34,643 nt of DNA from Oscillospiraceae bacterium (GCA_015064855.1 SVRK01000020.1:1-34643); one strand, 5' to 3'. Positions 7,764-17,505 are shown, counted from the stretch's first letter. Program-made: numbers and translations. The notes: generated by a model from the letters alone, not told the origin.

Positions 7764-8864
7764 TTAATTAAATCCGTTTAAAAATACGTCAGTGCCGTAT
7801 CTTTGTGCAAGTAAATCGCAAAGAGTCAGCGCACAAACGCTATCGACAACGACGCAAATTCTTCTTATAATTGCGGGGTCGTGTCTGCCCTTTATTTCAA
7901 TCTTATCATTTTCAGCAGTTAAGAAATTAATAGTATCTTGTGCCTTACCTATTGACGGAGTTGGCTTAACAGTTGCGGTAAAGATTATTGGCATACCATT
8001 GGTAATTCCACCGTTTATGCCACCATTTGAGTTGGTTTCGGTTATAACCTTGCCGTTTTGATATCTAAACGAGTCATTTGCTTGGCTGCCCTTCATTTCA
8101 GCAAACGCCGAGCCTGCGCCAAACTGTACGCCCTTAATACCCCCGATTGAAAACAGCGCGTGAGAAAGAACGCCTTCAACCGAATCAAACCAAGGCTCAC
8201 CAACGCCTGCCGGCACACCCGTGATAGCTGTTTCGATATAACCGCCAATACTATCCTTTTCGCCTGCAACCTTTAAAATTTCGGCAGTTATTTTATCCTC
8301 TGCTTCAGAAGAGATTACAGGAAATTTTTTATTTTGTAATGATAAAACTGCATTTTCAATATTTGTATTTTCAAAAATCGTGTCGCATACATCACCACAT
8401 TTTAATATGTGTGTGCCGATGCTTATTCCAAGCCTTTTAAGTGCGGAAATTGCAATAGCTCCACCTGCAACAAGGGCGGCAGTTACTCTGCCCGAAAAGT
8501 GTCCGCCACCGCGGAAGTCCTCATATCCATGATACTTTTGGTAGGCTGTATAATCTGCGTGTGAGGGACGAGCAACACCGTAATTATAGTCAGAGCTTTT
8601 TGTGTTCTCGTTTGGTATTACAACTGCAATTGGTGTCCCTGTGGTTTTTCCATTAAAAACACCGCTTAAAATCTTAAAATCATCATTTTCCACGCGTGGA
8701 GTGTCTGTTTTTCCACTTGGTCTGCGCTTTGAAAGCTGATAAGCTATAAAGTCAAAATCAACGTCAATACCGGGGGCAAGACCGTCAATTATAACGCCAA
8801 CCGCCTCACCGTGGCTTTCACCAAACACGGTTGTCAAAACGCTTTGTCCGAATGTATTTTTCAT
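7764..8864 (-). CDS. aroC: Chorismate synthase
   Basis: Converts EPSP to chorismate, using reduced FMN as cofactor. 366 residues, normal for the family. Signature regions are GQSVLTTVFGESHGEAVG at the N-terminus (invariant SHG), LSKRRPSGK, the RPSHADYT segment and GGGHFSGRVTAALVAGGA. The C-terminal signature is IKGRHDPAIIRR. The ATG shares one nucleotide with the aroB stop (TAATG arrangement), which suggests coupled translation. Confidence 0.96.
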   Translation of the reverse strand: MKNTFGQSVLTTVFGESHGEAVGVIIDGLAPGIDVDFDFIAYQLSKRRPSGKTDTPRVENDDFKILSGVFNGKTTGTPIAVVIPNENTKSSDYNYGVARPSHADYTAYQKYHGYEDFRGGGHFSGRVTAALVAGGAIAISALKRLGISIGTHILKCGDVCDTIFENTNIENAVLSLQNKKFPVISSEAEDKITAEILKVAGEKDSIGGYIETAITGVPAGVGEPWFDSVEGVLSHALFSIGGIKGVQFGAGSAFAEMKGSQANDSFRYQNGKVITETNSNGGINGGITNGMPIIFTATVKPTPSIGKAQDTINFLTAENDKIEIKGRHDPAIIRRICVVVDSVCALTLCDLLAQRYGTDVFLNGFN

Positions 8865-9877
8865 TATAAAATACCTCCGTCTAAATATTTTTTCATTTCG
8901 TTAAGGTCGATGTCTATCATTTCATAAGAACCGATTTCTTCCACATATATTACTGTGATTTTGTCGCCCTTTGCTTTTTTATCTCTTTGAATATACGACA
9001 TTAAAACATCGATTGAAAGGTCGGATTCGGTTGGCAGCTCGTACTTTTTAAGCAGGTTTTCTACACGTGCGCGCACATTTAACGCGCACATAGGAAGCAT
9101 ACCAATAGCTACACATTCACCGTGCAAAAGTGCACCAAGAGAAGAAGCGCTTTCAATAGCGTGACCTATTGTGTGCCCAAAATTTAAAACCTTGCGTAGA
9201 TTCTTTTCCTTTGGGTCCTTTTCCACAACGTCTTTTTTTATTTTAAGTCCCTCAACAATAATTTTATCAAGGTCATTTTCTAAATTTTCACTTTTTTCAA
9301 TGAGTTCAAAAAGGTCACAGCTTGAGGTTGCAGCCATTTTTATTGCCTCGCATAACCCCGCCATTAGCTGACGTCTATCGAGAGTTTTTAATGTATCACT
9401 ATCGATTACAACTCTTTTAGGCTGATAAAATGCACCTACTACGTTTTTTACACTGTTAAAGTCTATTGCCGTTTTTCCCCCTATCGAGGAATCAAGCTGA
9501 GATAAAAGTGTTGTTGGCACGTTATAAAAGTCTATTCCTCGCATATAAGTAGATGCAACAAAGCCACCGAGGTCACCTACCACGCCTCCGCCAACAGAAA
9601 CCACCGCATCTGTTCGAGTAAAGGAGTTTTCTATCATAAAGGAGATAATTTCACTATAATTTTCAAGGCTTTTAGATGCCTCACCGGACTTGATAGTATA
9701 AACGAAGCCGTTTTTAGAAGCTTGAAAAACCGCTTGTGAATATTTGCTTGGCACACCCGAGTCGGTAAGAATCAACACTTTTCTTTCAAGATTAAGGTGC
9801 TCTTTGATTTTAGATAGTGCGCCACGCTCAACTATAATATCATAGCTGTTTTCACCCAAATTAAGTGACAAAATCAT
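8864..9877 (-). CDS. aroB: 3-dehydroquinate synthase
   Basis: Cyclises DAHP to 3-dehydroquinate with NAD and a divalent metal. 337 residues. The NAD-binding glycine-rich segment VGGGVVGDLGGFVASTYMRG, the PTTLLSQLDSSIGGKTAID stretch, and the metal ligands in E.IK and the NFGHTIGHAIE motif are all present. A strong AAAAAGGAGGGG lies just upstream of the start. 46 nt separate it from pheA. Confidence 0.95.
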   Translation of the reverse strand: MILSLNLGENSYDIIVERGALSKIKEHLNLERKVLILTDSGVPSKYSQAVFQASKNGFVYTIKSGEASKSLENYSEIISFMIENSFTRTDAVVSVGGGVVGDLGGFVASTYMRGIDFYNVPTTLLSQLDSSIGGKTAIDFNSVKNVVGAFYQPKRVVIDSDTLKTLDRRQLMAGLCEAIKMAATSSCDLFELIEKSENLENDLDKIIVEGLKIKKDVVEKDPKEKNLRKVLNFGHTIGHAIESASSLGALLHGECVAIGMLPMCALNVRARVENLLKKYELPTESDLSIDVLMSYIQRDKKAKGDKITVIYVEEIGSYEMIDIDLNEMKKYLDGGIL

Positions 9878-9915
9878 TCCTTTTCCCCTCCTTTTTTCTG
9901 TTTTTCAGACACTCC

Positions 9916-9943
9916 TCGGCACTTTATGACCGATAAGTGCCGA
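9916..9943 (-). other. Hairpin spanning the pheA stop codon
   Basis: The arms TCGGCACTT (9916-9924) and AAGTGCCGA (9935-9943) form a 9-bp inverted repeat around the 3' end of pheA. There is no T-run, so it is unlikely to terminate fully. It may lower or stabilise the message before aroB. The function is inferred. Confidence 0.4.
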
Positions 9944-11012
9944 CAAGCTTTAATTTATCGCAGGTGGCAGAAAGCTCCCTTAGCATATCCTTACCATTTT
10001 GTGTATTGATGTTTCCGTCCGCCTCAACGAAGAAATAGTAGCTCCATAGAAGCTCCTTCATAGGACGTGAGCGTAAATTTCTCATATTATATCTGTGTGC
10101 ACCGATAATATCTATTGTTTTCGCAAGTGCACCAGCCTCGTTTCTTACTGTAAAAACGAGTATAAAATGCTCATTCATTTTCCTTTTATCATCGCTACTT
10201 AAATTGATTGCGCGCGAAAATGATAAAAACCTTGTTGTGTTTGCACGACTTGTATTTATTTTGTTTTCTATGACGTTAAGACCGAAAATTTCAGCAGTTT
10301 CACGCGAGGCAATAGCGCCAAGAGATTTATCATTCATTTCCTTTACGTGCTTTGCCGCCAACGCAGTATTTTGATAACTTATTTCCTTATATCCGTTTTC
10401 ATTTATGTAGTCTTGGCATTGGGAAAGTGCTTGCGGATGGCTGATAACTGTATCAATATCTTCCTTTGCTGCACCGGGACATCCGATAAGACAATGGTCA
10501 ATCTCTAGGTCAAGCGCTTGAGTTACGTAAAGATTGCCGAAAAATGCGAGGTCCATAACATTTGCAACGTCACCAGCATAGCTGTTTTCGATTGGCAAAA
10601 CGCAAGCATCACATTCTCCGCTTTCAACCGCTTTATATGCACTGTCAAAGTCCTTATATGAAACGTATATTGCCTCAGGATACATTTTTCTTGCTGCAAT
10701 GTGGGCAAATGCACCCTCAACACCACTATACGCCACGCGCATACCGGTATTTAATCTAGCTTGATATGAACGTGATATTTCCATATTTTTCTTCAAAAAC
10801 TCTACGTAATATTCCTTTATCGTATCATCGTTAATTAGAGTGCTGTTCTTTTTTATAATCTCATCTTCACGTGAGGTATCAAGAATAGAAAGTCCGTGCT
10901 CCCTCTTATATTTCGCAACGAGCTCGCTAGCCTTCATTCTCTTTTCAAAAAGCCTTGCCATCTCGCTATCAACTTCGTTTATTATGCTTCTTGCAACTTC
11001 AAGCTCGTTCAT
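9924..11012 (-). CDS. pheA: Bifunctional chorismate mutase / prephenate dehydratase (P-protein)
   Basis: Converts chorismate to prephenate and on to phenylpyruvate, the phenylalanine branch. 362 residues from the chosen start. Residues 1 to about 85 are an AroQ-class chorismate mutase (R.IDE-like start, KR..ASELVAKYK, D.SREDEII). About 90-275 is prephenate dehydratase (G.EGAFAH at its start, PIENSYAG, and the RANTTRFLSF signature). The last 80 residues are an ACT domain (GALAKTIDIIGAHRYNM and the SRP...YYFFVE strand), the usual phenylalanine-binding control module. An ATG at 11024 is also in frame. The ATG at 11010-11012 is chosen because GGAGG lies five nucleotides before it and overlaps the upstream ATG. 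It is the first gene after the operon promoter. Confidence 0.93.
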   Translation of the reverse strand: MNELEVARSIINEVDSEMARLFEKRMKASELVAKYKREHGLSILDTSREDEIIKKNSTLINDDTIKEYYVEFLKKNMEISRSYQARLNTGMRVAYSGVEGAFAHIAARKMYPEAIYVSYKDFDSAYKAVESGECDACVLPIENSYAGDVANVMDLAFFGNLYVTQALDLEIDHCLIGCPGAAKEDIDTVISHPQALSQCQDYINENGYKEISYQNTALAAKHVKEMNDKSLGAIASRETAEIFGLNVIENKINTSRANTTRFLSFSRAINLSSDDKRKMNEHFILVFTVRNEAGALAKTIDIIGAHRYNMRNLRSRPMKELLWSYYFFVEADGNINTQNGKDMLRELSATCDKLKLVGTYRS

Positions 11013-11057
11013 TTTTACCTCCATATTATTACGCGCATATGATATATATAATATATT

Positions 11058-11086
11058 ATTATAAACCTATCTTTTTTTGATGTCAA
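11058..11086 (-). promoter_or_regulatory. Consensus promoter of the aro operon
   Basis: TTGACA (complement of 11081-11086), a spacer of exactly 17 nt and TATAAT (complement of 11058-11063) match the vegetative sigma factor consensus at all 12 positions. The leader to the pheA start is only about 40 nt, too short for a T-box or a peptide attenuator. Control is therefore probably at the enzyme level or by a repressor on this AT-rich region. Confidence 0.88.
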
Positions 11087-11130
11087 TATTTTTTAATAAT
11101 TTTACTTTAGCATAATAAAATTTTTTATGT

Positions 11131-11166
11131 AAAAAAGCCTTGTGCGAATTCGCACAAGGCTTTTAT
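11131..11166 (-). terminator. Intrinsic terminator of the Cys-rich lipoprotein gene
   Basis: A perfect 16-bp stem (11133-11148 with 11149-11164, centre GAATTC) is flanked by A-runs on the left and T-runs on the right. It can therefore terminate transcripts from either side. It starts about 12 nt after the lipoprotein stop codon. Confidence 0.85.
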
Positions 11167-11176
11167 TATTTATTGA

Positions 11177-13255
11177 TTATTGGAATTTATAGAAGTTTAC
11201 GCTTGCTTCGTTTGCACATTCAATCACAATGCTTGTGATGCTTTCTGCAACCTCTGCAATGTCGATATACAAGAAGCCCTCTTCTGTGTATGCTGTGTTA
11301 TAAGTGATATTAACGTCAACGTTTTCACCGGCAATGTCAGCCTTGAAGGTGGTAACCTCTGTTTCACCATTAAAGAGCTTAATTGTATATTCAGCGTTTG
11401 GAACACCAAGGATTTCGAAGAGTGCGATATCGTCCTCGCCGAGTTCCTTTGTAAGTGCATAAACCTCAGAGCCTTCTGCCTTAACGAGTGCTTCTGCATC
11501 CTTTGGAGCTGTTGATGCTGTAACGAACACTAGAATATCATCATAATCGCATCCACCACAGAATGGGTCTGTGCAGAGTGATGTACCCTCGGAGCTGATA
11601 CTATCAAATTCAGTCTCGATTATAGTTGTTGTATTGATAAATGTTGCACCGCAACCTTCTACTGTACAAGCAACAATACCATCAGATGTAACCTCGCCAA
11701 GTATATGTGGAGTTCTAGCAGTGAAATCTCTGTTTTCGCTCTCGCTGCAGCCCTCGTCACTGCTACAATAGTACGTTGTATAGCCGTAGGTTGTGCAGGT
11801 TGGGAGAACTGTATCAGTTTCAGGATTTGTAATTGTGTATACGTGTGTGCCTGTTGCTTGTGCTGCTGTATCTTCTTCATATGCTACAAAGTCAACTGTA
11901 CATTGTGTACATGTGTACGTTGCAGGGGTGATACATGTAGGAGCTATTGTCCATTCGCCTGAAACGTAAGCGTGCTTAATAGCACCAGCCTCTTCACCGT
12001 TAACGTTGTATTCTCTCTTACCGCCGTCTTTTGCAAATTCAGCGCAAGGAACGTTATTGTTCTTACCCCACATAGCTGAGCAGTAATATGGGTAGTTACC
12101 GTTTGTCAAGCAGTATGGGTTGCCGTCAATAAGCATGTCCTCATCAAGCACCCATGTGTGCGGTTGTGGATCTACCATATTTTGTGTTTGATCTATCTCT
12201 GGGCAGTTAGCACATCTGTATGTGTCAAAGCCTGAAGTTGTACATGTAGGAGTTGTTGTTCTTACATATACTGCAAAATCGTGCACACCTGTTGCAGGAA
12301 TCTTTTGTGAATAAGCTTCTGTTGGAATTTCGTCTTGGTCTGCACTGTAAGAGCAATCTGCACAAACAGCCCATTGTAAGCCTTCTGCTACGCAAGTTGG
12401 CGCTAGTGTAACCTTACCAAAAACTATTTCAGCTCCTTCTCTTTCATAAGAGTGACCGAGTGGCTCGTATGTAGCTGCGTTTTCTGTTTCGCCGCAGCCA
12501 TTCTTACAAGACATAATCTTGTAACCGGCTGTTAAGCATTCAGCAGGCTTATCCTCTTTAACTACTGAGAAATCGTGACCGAGAGCCTTGATTGTTTCAG
12601 CTAAAGCCTTGTCAGCATCGGTAGCTGTTTCAGCGGAAAGCTCTTCATAAGTTCTTGTAATGGTTGATGCGTTACAATCAGGACAGCTATATGTAATTGA
12701 GCCGTTAGCTGTACATGTTGGCTTTACTACATTTACAATAGTATTATCTACTTCGCCGTCAGCATATGTTCTTTCATATGTGTGCTTCAAGGCTTGAAGT
12801 GTTTGCTTATCGCTTTGGTTTGCACCGCAAAGTGTACATTTGGTTTCAGATGAGCCTCTTGTTGTACATGTAGGCTCAATACGGATTTCTTCAAAGTTGT
12901 GAGCCTCAGGCTTTGTTGAAATAGATGTTTCGTTACGGTTTTCAGTTGCATCACATCTTGAGCACTTAAACACGTCGTAACCGCCTGCAATACAGGTAGC
13001 TGCAACTGTGCTCTCGCGTTGGAAGTCATGTCCGAGTGCCTCAACAGCCTCTTCCTTTTCTTCACCGCAAAGTGTGCACTTGAATGTGTCTGTTCCGCCA
13101 ACGTCACATGTTGCGGTAGTAACAGTGCCCTCTGGCAAAGCCCATTCGTGTGTGCATTCAGTTGTTTCGGTATCGTCTCCGCCACCGCCACAAGCACAAA
13201 GAGCTAATGCAACAAGCGCTACTGCTAAAAGTATAAATAGTAATTTCTTTCTCAT
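11177..13255 (-). CDS. Lipoprotein made of tandem Cys-rich (CxxC / LGH) repeats
   Basis: 692 residues. The N-terminus is a lipoprotein signal with lipobox LCAC followed by GGGG (Cys near residue 22), so the mature protein is probably tethered to the outer face of the membrane. From about 32 to 530 there are roughly ten repeats of 40-60 residues, each with the pattern TC...G....C..C and a closing (A)LGH(D/S)(F/Y/W). Cysteines are spaced like a small zinc- or disulfide-stabilised knuckle. The last 150 residues are a separate domain without cysteine pairs, rich in beta-strand-forming residues. No catalytic motif was recognised. Such repeats are frequent in secreted proteins of gut Clostridia, but no function is known to me. 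The gene is monocistronic, with its own promoter and terminator and AAGGAGA before the ATG. Confidence 0.85.
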   Translation of the reverse strand: MRKKLLFILLAVALVALALCACGGGGDDTETTECTHEWALPEGTVTTATCDVGGTDTFKCTLCGEEKEEAVEALGHDFQRESTVAATCIAGGYDVFKCSRCDATENRNETSISTKPEAHNFEEIRIEPTCTTRGSSETKCTLCGANQSDKQTLQALKHTYERTYADGEVDNTIVNVVKPTCTANGSITYSCPDCNASTITRTYEELSAETATDADKALAETIKALGHDFSVVKEDKPAECLTAGYKIMSCKNGCGETENAATYEPLGHSYEREGAEIVFGKVTLAPTCVAEGLQWAVCADCSYSADQDEIPTEAYSQKIPATGVHDFAVYVRTTTPTCTTSGFDTYRCANCPEIDQTQNMVDPQPHTWVLDEDMLIDGNPYCLTNGNYPYYCSAMWGKNNNVPCAEFAKDGGKREYNVNGEEAGAIKHAYVSGEWTIAPTCITPATYTCTQCTVDFVAYEEDTAAQATGTHVYTITNPETDTVLPTCTTYGYTTYYCSSDEGCSESENRDFTARTPHILGEVTSDGIVACTVEGCGATFINTTTIIETEFDSISSEGTSLCTDPFCGGCDYDDILVFVTASTAPKDAEALVKAEGSEVYALTKELGEDDIALFEILGVPNAEYTIKLFNGETEVTTFKADIAGENVDVNITYNTAYTEEGFLYIDIAEVAESITSIVIECANEASVNFYKFQ

Positions 13256-13289
13256 GATATTCTCCTTGTTTGATTTTTATCACAACATT

Positions 13290-13318
13290 ATTATATAATA
13301 ATAGGAAACTCATGTCAA
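13290..13318 (-). promoter_or_regulatory. Consensus promoter of the Cys-rich lipoprotein gene
   Basis: TTGACA (complement of 13313-13318), a 17-nt spacer and TATAAT (complement of 13290-13295) match the consensus fully. The start codon is at 13253-13255, giving a leader of roughly 30 nt. Confidence 0.85.
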
Positions 13319-13380
13319 GTGTTTTGTATATTTTTTGGTCATTTCAACAATACAAGCTATCATTTTTTGTGCATTATGAC

Positions 13381-13412
13381 AAAAAGCATCGCAGTTTTTG
13401 CGATGCTTTTTT
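13381..13412 (-). terminator. Intrinsic terminator of the tilS-hpt-ftsH operon
   Basis: The stem AAAAAGCATCGCA / TGCGATGCTTTTT has a short T-rich loop. On the minus strand it ends in a T-run. It lies directly after the ftsH stop codon. Confidence 0.85.
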
Positions 13413-13417
13413 GTTTT

Positions 13418-15577
13418 TTAGTTTTGTTTTTCCTCGTCATCCGCTTGGGTATCTTCATTTTTTGGACTTTCGGAAGATATTTCGTCAGCTATAACTTCGG
13501 CTTTAATTTCAACGTTGTCCGTGTCCTCTGTCGGCTCGTCGTTAAGACCGAGCTCTCTTTCAAGGCGGCGTCTTTCCTCCTCAGCCTTTTGCTTTTCCTC
13601 TTCGATTTGGCGGGCACGTCTTTCGTTTTCCTCTTGGCTTCTCTTCTTCTTTTCGGTAACCAGAGCCTCAACCTCTTCCATGGTTACGCCTTCCTTCATA
13701 GCGAGAGCAAATTGCTCGTCATCCATAATTTCATTGCGTAGTAGGAATTCGGTAATGAAATCAAGCTTTTCTCTGTATTTTGTGAGAAGCTCGACAGCCA
13801 AATTATAAGATTCGTCAATGATTTTCTTAATTTCAGCATCGATTTTAGCTGCGGTTTCGTCCGAATAGTTAGGAGTAGAACCGAAATCTCTGCCGAGGAA
13901 TATCTCGTTTGCACCGTGTTGTGAGCCAAAGTGGATGGTGCCAAGCTCGTCGCTCATACCATAAACGGTAACCATCTTTCTTGCAACCTCTGTTGCACGC
14001 ATAATATCGTTAGATGCGCCACCTGTGTAGTCACCAAAGACGAGTCTTTCTGCAACGCGTCCACCGAGCATCATAGCGATGGTTTCCTTCATTTCCTGCT
14101 TAGACTCACTATACTTATCCTCAGTTGGTGGTGTCAAGGTGTAGCCTAGTGCACGACCACTTGGAATAATAGAAATTTGTCTAACGGGATCTTGCGTTGG
14201 CAATACGTGTGAAAGAATAGCGTGACCAGCCTCGTGATATGCGGTGTTACGCTTTTCCTTTTCGCTCATTTTTCTTGCCTTCTTTTGAGTGCCGACTGTA
14301 ATCTTAATCATAGCGTCCTCAATTTCAGCCATACCAATAAGGGATTTACCACGACGAGCAGCCAAAAGCGCACTTTCGTTTAGAAGATTGGCAAGGTCAG
14401 CACCTGTAAAGCCAACTGTGGTTTGTGCAATTTTATGAAGATCAACAGACTCCTCAAACGGCTTTTTCTTTGAGTGAACTCTTAAAATAGCCTCTCTGCC
14501 CTCAATGTCTGGGTAACCGATAGTAACCTGACGGTCAAATCTGCCCGGTCTTAAAAGCGCGGAGTCAAGAATGTCAGGGCGGTTTGTTGCCGCCATAACG
14601 ATAATACCCGAATGTCCGTCAAAGCCGTCCATTTCAACGAGTAATTGGTTAAGTGTTTGTTCTCTTTCGTCGTGTCCGCCACCAAGACCTGCGCCTCTTT
14701 GACGACCAACGGCATCTATTTCATCAATAAATATAATAGCGGCAGGTGATTTTCTTGCGTTATCAAACAAATCTCTAACACGGGAAGCACCTACACCAAC
14801 ATACATTTCAACAAAGTCAGAGCCTGACATTGAATAGAACGGAACGCCCGCCTCGCCCGCTACTGCCTTTGCAAGTAAGGTTTTACCTGTACCGGGAGGG
14901 CCCACTAAAAGCACACCGTGTGGTATTTTTGCGCCAAGACGTGTGAATTTCGATGGGTTTTTAAGATACTCCACACACTCGGTGAGTTCTTCTTTTTCCT
15001 CATCCGCACCCGCAACGTCGGCAAAGGTAACTCTTTTATCCTTGTCGGTAACGGTTCTTGCCTTGGATTTGCCAAAGCCGCCCATTTTTCCTCCGTTTGC
15101 TTGACGCATTGAGAAAAACATAAACAGGAGCACTATACCGATAAGAATAATAAATGGTAGGTATTGTAAAATCCACGGGGTTTCCTTAATTGGAATGGTG
15201 CTAACTCTGTTTGGATCTACATTCCAAATCGGCTTTCCCTCTGCATCAACACCTGCAAACTTTTCCTCTATTAAAGTTAGCTCGGACTCCTTATAGTTTA
15301 CCGGGAAGAATTTGTAAAGCTCAATAGACGTGAACTCACAAACCTCTTTATATTCCTTGCCCTCTTCATTTTTCAAAATGACAGTCATTTGATAATTATT
15401 CATATCAAACTCGTAGCCGTAAATCTTGTTGTTATAAAAGTCATCTATCATCTCGTCATAGGTATATTTGTCCTTTTGACCGTTTAGGTAGTTAAAAATG
15501 CTAACCACCGTAAAAATCAAAACGGCAACAAGAATAATATAAAATATTATGACGCCGACGTTCTTTTTCTTTTTCAT
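13418..15577 (-). CDS. ftsH: ATP-dependent zinc metalloprotease FtsH
   Basis: Membrane-anchored AAA+ protease that degrades misfolded membrane proteins and short-lived regulators. 719 residues. Membrane helices lie at about 8-28 and 135-156, with the extracytoplasmic FtsH_ext domain between them. The AAA module has Walker A GPPGTGKT (226-233), Walker B IIFIDEID (281-288) and the second region of homology around 331-348 ending in RPGRFD. The zinc site HEAGH is at 448-452. From about 640 the tail is a highly charged coiled coil ([15 protein letters not shown]...), followed by an acidic end longer than in most family members. GGAGGG precedes the ATG. It is the third gene of tilS-hpt-ftsH, an order conserved across Firmicutes. 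Confidence 0.97.
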   Translation of the reverse strand: MKKKKNVGVIIFYIILVAVLIFTVVSIFNYLNGQKDKYTYDEMIDDFYNNKIYGYEFDMNNYQMTVILKNEEGKEYKEVCEFTSIELYKFFPVNYKESELTLIEEKFAGVDAEGKPIWNVDPNRVSTIPIKETPWILQYLPFIILIGIVLLFMFFSMRQANGGKMGGFGKSKARTVTDKDKRVTFADVAGADEEKEELTECVEYLKNPSKFTRLGAKIPHGVLLVGPPGTGKTLLAKAVAGEAGVPFYSMSGSDFVEMYVGVGASRVRDLFDNARKSPAAIIFIDEIDAVGRQRGAGLGGGHDEREQTLNQLLVEMDGFDGHSGIIVMAATNRPDILDSALLRPGRFDRQVTIGYPDIEGREAILRVHSKKKPFEESVDLHKIAQTTVGFTGADLANLLNESALLAARRGKSLIGMAEIEDAMIKITVGTQKKARKMSEKEKRNTAYHEAGHAILSHVLPTQDPVRQISIIPSGRALGYTLTPPTEDKYSESKQEMKETIAMMLGGRVAERLVFGDYTGGASNDIMRATEVARKMVTVYGMSDELGTIHFGSQHGANEIFLGRDFGSTPNYSDETAAKIDAEIKKIIDESYNLAVELLTKYREKLDFITEFLLRNEIMDDEQFALAMKEGVTMEEVEALVTEKKKRSQEENERRARQIEEEKQKAEEERRRLERELGLNDEPTEDTDNVEIKAEVIADEISSESPKNEDTQADDEEKQN

Positions 15578-15608
15578 AGTGCCCTCCGTGAAATTTTATT
15601 AAGTAAAG

Positions 15609-16154
15609 TTATTTAGAGTAAACCTCTTTTTTAAGAACCGCAATATACGGTAAGGTGCGATATCTTTCTGCATAGTCAAGGCCATAGCCAACGATAAATT
15701 CATCAGGAATTTCAGCCCCACAGTAATCGGGAGTAAATTCAACCTGACGTCTTGACGGCTTATCGAGGAGCGTAACTGTTTTTACACTCTTTGCGCCATT
15801 TAATTTCAGATATTCGCAAAGATATGAAAGGGTTTTACCGCTGTCGATTATATCCTCAACAACCAAAATATCAAGCTCAGATAGGTCGTTTCGATGTAAA
15901 TCGAGAATAATATTGATTTTTCCGCTGGAAACTGTGCCGGCTCCATAGGATGAAACCTTCATAAAATCAATTTGAAGCGGCTTCTTGATTTTCTTCATAA
16001 GGTCGGACATAAAAACCACGCTACCCTTTAAAATGCCCAAAAGGAGCACGTTTTTTGCATCCTTATAATCATTTTCTATTTGGCTTGCAAGCCTCGTTGT
16101 GATTTTATCCAAATCTTCTTCTGTAAAAAGCTTTCTTTCAAGGTCCTTATCCAT
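15609..16154 (-). CDS. hpt: Hypoxanthine phosphoribosyltransferase
   Basis: Salvages hypoxanthine (and usually guanine) to IMP and GMP with PRPP. 181 residues, standard length. The PRPP-binding loop LVVEDIIDSGKTLSYL lies at about 97-112, preceded by ILKGSVVF, which contributes to the pyrophosphate site. DEFIVGYGLDYAERYR near the end is the typical purine-binding and closing segment. The gene starts three nucleotides after the tilS stop, with its ribosome binding site (GAAGGAAG) inside tilS. This tight spacing fits co-translation. Confidence 0.95.
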   Translation of the reverse strand: MDKDLERKLFTEEDLDKITTRLASQIENDYKDAKNVLLLGILKGSVVFMSDLMKKIKKPLQIDFMKVSSYGAGTVSSGKINIILDLHRNDLSELDILVVEDIIDSGKTLSYLCEYLKLNGAKSVKTVTLLDKPSRRQVEFTPDYCGAEIPDEFIVGYGLDYAERYRTLPYIAVLKKEVYSK

Positions 16155-16157
16155 TTT

Positions 16158-17471
16158 TTAGTCTTCCTTCTTTTTGAATACATTTATTATCAAATCGTTG
16201 CCCTTATATCCATCGGCAATAACAATGCCGGATATTGCTATAATAGAGTCACCCATACAAATAAGCGGAATTTTATCTCTTTTATGAGACGGTATACGGC
16301 AGTCAACAAAAATTTGCTTTAGTTTTTTTGTCATTTTCCCCGCTTTGATTTTGTCGCCCTCTTTTTTTGAGCGAGCGTAAAGCGGAGCCGTTATCTTGCT
16401 TTTGTCAAGTCCGATTTTGGCTTCAAGCACGTAGCCGTTTGATGCCACGTTTTCAAAGGAAATATATTTGTCTATTTCCTTGATATAGTTGACCCCATCC
16501 GTAAGCTCCTTGCAAAATCTTGTTGGCAAAAGCTCACCTGTTTTTAAAAATGCTGCGTAATCGTGCTCAATTTTAAAGGATATTCCGCCCGACAAATCTA
16601 TACGCGCGCCAGCCTGTGAATTCTTTATCAGCTCAAGGCACAAATTAACCGCGGTATAGTCAAGTGAAGCACCGGACACACGTCTTAAAAGCCTTGATGC
16701 AAGTGAAAAATCCAGTTCTTTTAACAGCGAAAGCGGTATTTTGTCTACAATATTATTTTCAGAAATAATTTTATCAATTTTCTTTTCAAAATATGCTTCA
16801 TCCTGTGATAAAAGAACGCCCAAGCGCTTAACCGCATCCAAGCAATCCGGATTTATTTCCTTTAGCTCGGGAATTACCTTATGTCTTATATGGTTGCGCG
16901 AATATTCCGTTTCTATATTCGTTGAGTCAGTAACGTATTTGATATTATTTTTCGCGCAATATTCTAAAATCTCTATTTTAGATAAATATATTAGCGGACG
17001 CATAATTTTATTGTATACAGGCTTTATTCCTGTAAGTCCTTGTATGCCTGTGCCTCTTGTTAAATTAAAAAGAACCGTTTCAAAATTGTCGTCAGCATTG
17101 TGAGCGGTAACTATACATTTATATTGAGGATTTTCCGAAAGAATCTTATAAAAAAGCCTGTATCTTTCTTCTCTTGCAGTTTCCTCTATGCCCTTTTTGG
17201 CTTCATTTGCTATTTTAGGAATATCAATTCTTTCTGTGATAATTTGAACACCATACGACTCACAGGTTTTCTTTGCAAATTCCTCGTCGCGCATAGCCTC
17301 ATCACCGCGTATCATATGGTTTACGTGAACGCAAACGAGGTTTTTGCATTTGTCCTTTAAAAAATGCAAAAGCACTGATGAATCTGCTCCGCCCGAAAAA
17401 GCAAGAACAGCGCCATCATAAATATCTTGCATTTGATATTTGCTTACAGCCTCATAAATCTTCTTTTCCAA
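16158..17471 (-). CDS. tilS: tRNA(Ile)-lysidine synthase
   Basis: Modifies C34 of the CAU-anticodon tRNA-Ile to lysidine, so that it reads AUA and is charged with isoleucine. 437 residues. The N-terminal PP-loop ATPase has SGGADSS at 26-32, followed by VCVHVNHMIRG and TAHNADDNFET. The C-terminal third resembles the TilS substrate-binding domains, ending near GDKIKAGKMTKKLKQIF. The start codon is TTG at 17469-17471, chosen because GAGGA lies about eight nucleotides upstream and the nucleotide-binding loop then falls at the usual position; the first in-frame ATG would be residue 14. It is the first gene of the tilS-hpt-ftsH operon. Confidence 0.93.
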   Translation of the reverse strand: MEKKIYEAVSKYQMQDIYDGAVLAFSGGADSSVLLHFLKDKCKNLVCVHVNHMIRGDEAMRDEEFAKKTCESYGVQIITERIDIPKIANEAKKGIEETAREERYRLFYKILSENPQYKCIVTAHNADDNFETVLFNLTRGTGIQGLTGIKPVYNKIMRPLIYLSKIEILEYCAKNNIKYVTDSTNIETEYSRNHIRHKVIPELKEINPDCLDAVKRLGVLLSQDEAYFEKKIDKIISENNIVDKIPLSLLKELDFSLASRLLRRVSGASLDYTAVNLCLELIKNSQAGARIDLSGGISFKIEHDYAAFLKTGELLPTRFCKELTDGVNYIKEIDKYISFENVASNGYVLEAKIGLDKSKITAPLYARSKKEGDKIKAGKMTKKLKQIFVDCRIPSHKRDKIPLICMGDSIIAISGIVIADGYKGNDLIINVFKKKED

Positions 17472-17505
17472 GGTCGAGTCCTCACAAAAAATAATTATAT
17501 AGATT

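Noticed and set aside
11012..11060. T-box or peptide attenuator before pheA
   Set aside because: The leader from the consensus promoter to the start codon is only about 40 nt, too short for either.
13489..13950. Several frames on both strands inside ftsH
   Set aside because: They are shadows of the highly charged C-terminal coiled coil of FtsH and have no ribosome binding sites.
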